Below, in pieces: positions 8,063 to 11,221 of a stretch of DNA of 11,221 nucleotides. The notes below the pieces were generated by a model. It was not told where the DNA came from. It ran no database searches and saw only the letters and a program-made list of their open reading frames with translations. A program made the position numbers and the translations under genes. Positions within the stretch are counted from its first letter, which is position 1, and the number at the start of each line of letters is the position of its first letter. This DNA comes from an uncultured Bacilli bacterium (GTDB taxonomy: Bacteria > Bacillota_I > Bacilli_A > RF39 > UBA660). Location: positions 1 to 11,221 of the forward strand of contig CANQDB010000037.1 in NCBI GenBank assembly GCA_947591175.1, read 5' to 3'.

Positions 8063-8812
8063 TTAGATGTTTTTCTTATCTAAAAATTCTTTTATTATAT
8101 CTAATATATTATATAAAACTGAAAACCATCTTAAACAATTTAATTCATTATCATAATCATCAACATATCCATGAATGATTGCGTTTCTATTATAAGAATG
8201 TTTTTTATAATCTTCAGGATTTTTATAAAAAGATTTAGAAATTATATTAGATTCTTTATCCATTACTGGAAGAAAAATCATATATCTATTTTCATTTTCT
8301 TCCACGACATTAGCTTCCTTTAATTTTTGTAGAGTAGCATTTTTTTCAAAAGGATCAGTATTAATAAAGGTTTTATTAAAAATTAGACTACAAATATTTA
8401 TTAAAGACAAAATACATAGTCTATATTTGTTCTTTTTATACAAATCATAAACTTCATCTATTATATTTTTATATTTAGGAAATAGAATTATGAAATCATT
8501 TTTATATGAATCCATATTTTTGATTATTTGATTGCTTAATATTGAAACTAGTTCTCCATCATTTTTTGCATCTGCAATTTCTTTTATAGTTAATCTTCTA
8601 ATATACCTAGCAGGGTAAAAACCACAAAGCAGAATTCTTTTCATTTGTGTTTTATATCCATCTTCTATTTTTTGAAAATCTATGTCTTTAATAATACTTT
8701 TTATATCATCAAATATAGTTAAAGATGTTATATATTTTTCAAAATCAATACTATTAAACATATCTATATATTGTCTTAAAAAATCCGAAATAGATTTACT
8801 TAATGAATCCAT
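8063..8812 (-). CDS. Uncharacterised protein, possibly HEPN-like (R-x4-H motif), beside the restriction endonuclease
   Basis: I do not recognise a named family for this 249-residue, helix-rich, Lys/Ile/Asn-rich protein. Near the C-terminus it has SYNRNAIIHGYVDDYDNELNCLRWF, with R209-x4-H214 and a following Asn/Arg helix. This resembles the RN-x3-HG region of HEPN-like domains in abortive-infection and RNase proteins. The middle stretch (about 105-150: IILFPKYKNIIDEVYDLYKKNKYRLCILSLINICSLIFNK) looks like paired helices that would precede such a motif. No transmembrane segment or signal peptide is evident. The ATG at 8812 is 12 bp after the endonuclease stop; a modest AAGGTAG overlaps that stop region, so translation is probably coupled. 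Its base composition is as A/T-rich as its neighbours. RNase or abortive-infection activity is inference only. Confidence 0.7.
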   Translation of the reverse strand: MDSLSKSISDFLRQYIDMFNSIDFEKYITSLTIFDDIKSIIKDIDFQKIEDGYKTQMKRILLCGFYPARYIRRLTIKEIADAKNDGELVSILSNQIIKNMDSYKNDFIILFPKYKNIIDEVYDLYKKNKYRLCILSLINICSLIFNKTFINTDPFEKNATLQKLKEANVVEENENRYMIFLPVMDKESNIISKSFYKNPEDYKKHSYNRNAIIHGYVDDYDNELNCLRWFSVLYNILDIIKEFLDKKNI

Positions 8813-8824
8813 AAAACAACTACC

Positions 8825-10210
8825 TTACAAATATTCTTTAAATATTTCTTTAATATAATTATTATTTATCCAAAAGCAATGTTTAGTATATTCTGTTGCA
8901 CCAGTTAATTTATCTGCTACAGGTAATTTTACAGTATCTCTTGAATCCCTACCATGCGGTCTTACATGACAGACTTCATTTTCACTCATACCAACAAAAT
9001 TAGTTTTTCTTTTACCGTCTTTAATATATCTAACAATGTTTCCAGATTTAATAGTGTTATATGTTTTCTTCCACATTTCCATCACAGATGTTTCAATATC
9101 CATTTCGGGCATATTCCACAATTTTATACCCTTAAATACATAATCATCCTTTTCTTTCTTAAATATGAAAAACATATATTTAGTTGTCTCAAGTTCCTCT
9201 CTTAAATCACAAGTTTCCCAATCTTGCTCCACTATATCTGTAAACTTAAAAGCTGGAAAAGAAATAGATTCTCTTATTCTTCCATTTTCTTCAATTCTAA
9301 TGGTTTTAGGGATAATGTTAGCTTTTTGAAACTCTTCTGTTTCTCCCAGTTTACTTTTAACATTAAACATCCTACTTACCAACATACTATTAATATTTTT
9401 GGCTGTTGAATCTATATTAAAATCTTTCATTAATTCCTTTTGAGTCTTTCCTCTGTATTTGCATATAATATTATTAACAAACTCAGTAAATGAATCTTCT
9501 GTACTTTTAAGAATCTTTTCAACATCAGCATAATTTCCAATATACTTTCTAACTAATTGAGTCATATAAGAGTTTTTAAAGCAAAAGGCTCTCTGCATTG
9601 CCGGAATATCACTAAATGGTTGTTCGCGCAATGACTCAGCATTAGCACCTTTAGGACAAGCTCCAAGATACATAGTATCCGCTTCAGATATTTCATGTGC
9701 TTTTCCATCTTTAATTTTCTTTATAATATAGTTCCAATCTTCTTCAATTTGTTTTAAATCTTCATTATTAGCTAACTCTAATAATTTCTCATGAGTAATT
9801 TTTAAATCTTTATTATCTTTATTTGGTTCCCATAAATACCATAATAGTTGAATAGTATTATTTTTAAACCAAAAATGACTTGTTCTAAACTCATTTTTAT
9901 ACTCATTCATATAATCAATTATATTTAATACTAATCTTTCTTTAGCCGATAACTTACCATTTTTTAATTTTTTATATGGAGTTACTTTTAACTCAATACC
10001 GGCCAGCATAAAGTCTGGTTCTGAATCACTGTTTGTTTGAATACCAAATAGATATTGTTCTACTAGCTGTCCTAGTCCGCCTTTGTTAGATGTATTATTA
10101 TTTTCAATTGTAATAAGTTCTTCATTTAAAATATCATTAATTGTTTTGCCAATTGCTGACTTAGATATGATTTCTATTTCCTGCCTGTTGTATAGTCTAC
10201 CTTTCTTCAT
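8825..10210 (-). CDS. Type II restriction endonuclease, Sau3AI/MutH family (GATC predicted)
   Basis: This 461-residue protein has the length and layout of Sau3AI (about 490 residues): an N-terminal MutH-like catalytic domain and a C-terminal half for allosteric DNA binding. The catalytic pattern is seen directly: E51 in GLGQLVEQYLFG, D66 in SEPDFM, then E73 and K75 in GIELKV, giving D-x6-E-x-K spacing as in MutH (D70, E77, K79). The next segment, LSAKERLVLNIIDY, is also typical. The C-terminal half contains SFPAFKFTDIVEQDWETCDLREELETTKYMFFIF, a stretch seen in this family. ATG at 10210 follows AAAGGAG by six bases; a longer in-frame ORF from 10309 runs through the promoter region and is not used. 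A C5-methyltransferase is divergent from it. GATC recognition is inferred from the family. No GATC lies in the gene. Confidence 0.9.
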   Translation of the reverse strand: MKKGRLYNRQEIEIISKSAIGKTINDILNEELITIENNNTSNKGGLGQLVEQYLFGIQTNSDSEPDFMLAGIELKVTPYKKLKNGKLSAKERLVLNIIDYMNEYKNEFRTSHFWFKNNTIQLLWYLWEPNKDNKDLKITHEKLLELANNEDLKQIEEDWNYIIKKIKDGKAHEISEADTMYLGACPKGANAESLREQPFSDIPAMQRAFCFKNSYMTQLVRKYIGNYADVEKILKSTEDSFTEFVNNIICKYRGKTQKELMKDFNIDSTAKNINSMLVSRMFNVKSKLGETEEFQKANIIPKTIRIEENGRIRESISFPAFKFTDIVEQDWETCDLREELETTKYMFFIFKKEKDDYVFKGIKLWNMPEMDIETSVMEMWKKTYNTIKSGNIVRYIKDGKRKTNFVGMSENEVCHVRPHGRDSRDTVKLPVADKLTGATEYTKHCFWINNNYIKEIFKEYL

Positions 10211-10224
10211 AAAATTCTCCTTTC

Positions 10225-10228
10225 GATC
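10225..10228. other. GATC site next to the endonuclease ribosome binding site
   Basis: A predicted recognition site of the restriction system lies two bases from the AAAGGAG of the endonuclease gene. It is one of two GATC sites in the 170-bp intergenic region, while the flanking restriction and methyltransferase coding sequences have none. Confidence 0.6.
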
Positions 10229-10260
10229 TTGTTTTAATTTAAAGATTGGGTTAAAATATA

Positions 10261-10325
10261 AGTATAAGGTTGATCTTTTTTCTCCAATATTATATAATAT
10301 ATGAGTCAAATATTAATCTTTCCAA
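10261..10325 (-). promoter_or_regulatory. Probable endonuclease promoter region
   Basis: Two minus-strand candidates are visible. TTGGAA (10325-10320) with an 18-base spacer and TATATT (10301-10296) is one. TTGGAG (10287-10282) with a short 15-base spacer and TATACT (10266-10261) is the other, and its spacer contains the GATC at 10272. Both overlap the opposing methyltransferase promoter, so transcription of the two genes may interfere. Confidence 0.35.
10270..10298 (+). promoter_or_regulatory. Promoter of the methyltransferase gene with GATC in the -35 box
   Basis: TTGATC (10270-10275), a 17-base spacer and a perfect TATAAT (10293-10298) form a strong sigma-A-type promoter. Transcription would start near 10305, leaving a leader of about 75 bases. 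The last four bases of the -35 box are GATC (10272-10275), the predicted substrate of the enzyme encoded downstream, so methylation could change promoter strength. Confidence 0.7.
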
Positions 10326-10350
10326 TCAAATATATTATAATATATTTGAT
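10325..10350. repeat. Perfect 26-bp palindrome in the methyltransferase leader
   Basis: The half-site ATCAAATATATTA (10325-10337) is followed directly by its exact reverse complement to 10350. It lies between the methyltransferase promoter and its ribosome binding site (AGGAGG at 10367-10372). All inner bases are A/T and no U-run follows, so an operator or an RNA hairpin that tunes translation is more likely than a terminator. Confidence 0.6.
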
Positions 10351-10380
10351 AACTTTAAACAATGTCAGGAGGTATAAAGC

Positions 10381-11221
10381 ATGGAGAAGACCGTAGTAGA
10401 GTTATTTGCCGGTGTTGGTGGATTTAGATGTGGTTTAAATAGAGTTGAGCTCATTAAAGATAAAGTAAAAGAAAATGGTAATTGGAAGTTTTTATGGGCT
10501 AATCAATGGGAACCTGCAACAAAAACACAAGAAGCTTTTGATTGTTATGTTAAAAGATTTGGAGAAAAAGATGCAAGTAACGTTGATATCTTCCAGGTTG
10601 ATAAAAAGAAAATACCAAATCACACACTTTTAGTCGGAGGTTTTCCATGCCAGGATTATTCTGTTGCTCAAACACTTTCAAATAGTAAAGGTATTGAAGG
10701 TAAAAAAGGCGTTTTATGGTGGGCTATTAATGATATATTAAAGGCGAAGAAACCACCATTTGTTCTACTAGAAAATGTAGATAGATTGCTATTATCTCCT
10801 GCCAAACAAAGGGGCAGAGATTTTGGTATTATCTTAAGAAGTTTTATGGATAGTGGATATGGCGTTCAATGGAGAGTTATTAATGCTGGAGAATATGGAT
10901 TACCACAAAAAAGAAGAAGAGTATTTATATTTGCTTATCACAAATCTACTCAATATTATAAATCCATTTCGAAAAGCAATCTAAGGGACATAATCTTTAA
11001 GGATGGTTTGTTTGTTAAACAATTTCCGATTAAAGATGAAGAATTAGAATTTAACACTGCCAATTTATCAAAGGATTCTTTCAAAGATTTAGTAGAAGTT
11101 AGTGATAAATTTAAAGCACAATTTTATAATGCCGGTATCATGATTAATGGAAAAGTTTATACTTCTAAAGTAGTGTCAAATTGTAATGATATTTATCCAT
11201 TAAAAAAAATAATTCAACATG
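10381..11221 (+). CDS. C5-cytosine DNA methyltransferase of the Sau3AI-like system, 3' end outside window
   Basis: This is the modification partner that would protect host GATC sites by 5-methylcytosine. The reading frame is open from ATG at 10381 to the right edge (280 codons); related enzymes are about 400 residues, so roughly the last third is missing. Motif I is ELFAGVGGFRCG (about 7-18). Motif IV is GGFPCQDYS, with the catalytic Cys at about residue 90. Motif VI is ENVDRL (131-136), and motif VIII is QKRRRVFIF (176-184). The region from about residue 190 onward is the start of the variable target-recognition domain. The start is preceded by AGGAGG with eight-base spacing. It is divergent from the endonuclease gene with a shared 170-bp regulatory region; no controller-protein gene lies between them. 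GATC specificity is inferred from the partner. Confidence 0.93.
   Translation, partial: MEKTVVELFAGVGGFRCGLNRVELIKDKVKENGNWKFLWANQWEPATKTQEAFDCYVKRFGEKDASNVDIFQVDKKKIPNHTLLVGGFPCQDYSVAQTLSNSKGIEGKKGVLWWAINDILKAKKPPFVLLENVDRLLLSPAKQRGRDFGIILRSFMDSGYGVQWRVINAGEYGLPQKRRRVFIFAYHKSTQYYKSISKSNLRDIIFKDGLFVKQFPIKDEELEFNTANLSKDSFKDLVEVSDKFKAQFYNAGIMINGKVYTSKVVSNCNDIYPLKKIIQH

Noticed and set aside
10287..10300. 14-bp palindrome ATATTATATAATAT
   Set aside because: It is made by the methyltransferase -10 box in pure A/T sequence; no separate function is needed.
10211..10309. Endonuclease extended upstream to an ATG at 10309
   Set aside because: The extension runs through the divergent promoter region and bypasses AAAGGAG six bases before ATG 10210; its residues do not look like family sequence.

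Overview
The DNA is A/T-rich, uses AAAGGAG/GGAGG-type ribosome binding sites and GTG/TTG-compatible starts, and encodes a LysM-bearing peptidoglycan amidase. This points to a low-GC Gram-positive bacterium (Bacillota, most likely Bacilli-like). The genus cannot be named from the sequence. The window is a piece of a defence island: two unrelated DNA-targeting defence systems flank a cell-wall amidase gene. All genes are on the minus strand except the methyltransferase at the right edge.

Left part (1-5489): an operon jetA-jetB-jetC in translation-coupled order, read right to left. The three proteins match the DUF2397 / DUF2398 (TIGR02678) / TIGR02680 set, which is the SMC-like anti-plasmid system Wadjet type III. 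jetC runs off the left edge after 953 codons, so its C-terminal ATPase half and the expected nuclease gene jetD lie outside. The operon has its own promoter (5561-5589) with a 17-bp spacer. That promoter overlaps a near-consensus Gram-positive LexA (SOS) box and is followed by a 16-bp palindrome.

Middle (5607-7005): a 413-residue Amidase_3 protein with four C-terminal LysM domains and no signal peptide. It probably starts at a TTG and ends in an intrinsic terminator that isolates it from the jet operon.

Right part (7010-11221): a more A/T-rich module built around a Sau3AI/MutH-type restriction endonuclease (GATC specificity inferred) and a divergent C5-cytosine methyltransferase (cut by the right edge). 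Downstream of the endonuclease, in the same direction, lie a HEPN-like protein with an R-x4-H motif and a calcineurin-like metallophosphoesterase carrying a C-terminal zinc ribbon. The run ends at an intrinsic terminator. No GATC is present in either restriction-modification gene as seen here, but two lie within 51 bp between them. One forms part of the methyltransferase -35 box, which suggests methylation-sensed control. A perfect 26-bp palindrome sits in the methyltransferase leader.

Taken together, Wadjet would cleave incoming circular DNA by topology, while the restriction-modification system cuts unmodified DNA by sequence. The two accessory genes of the restriction module are the least understood part of the window.
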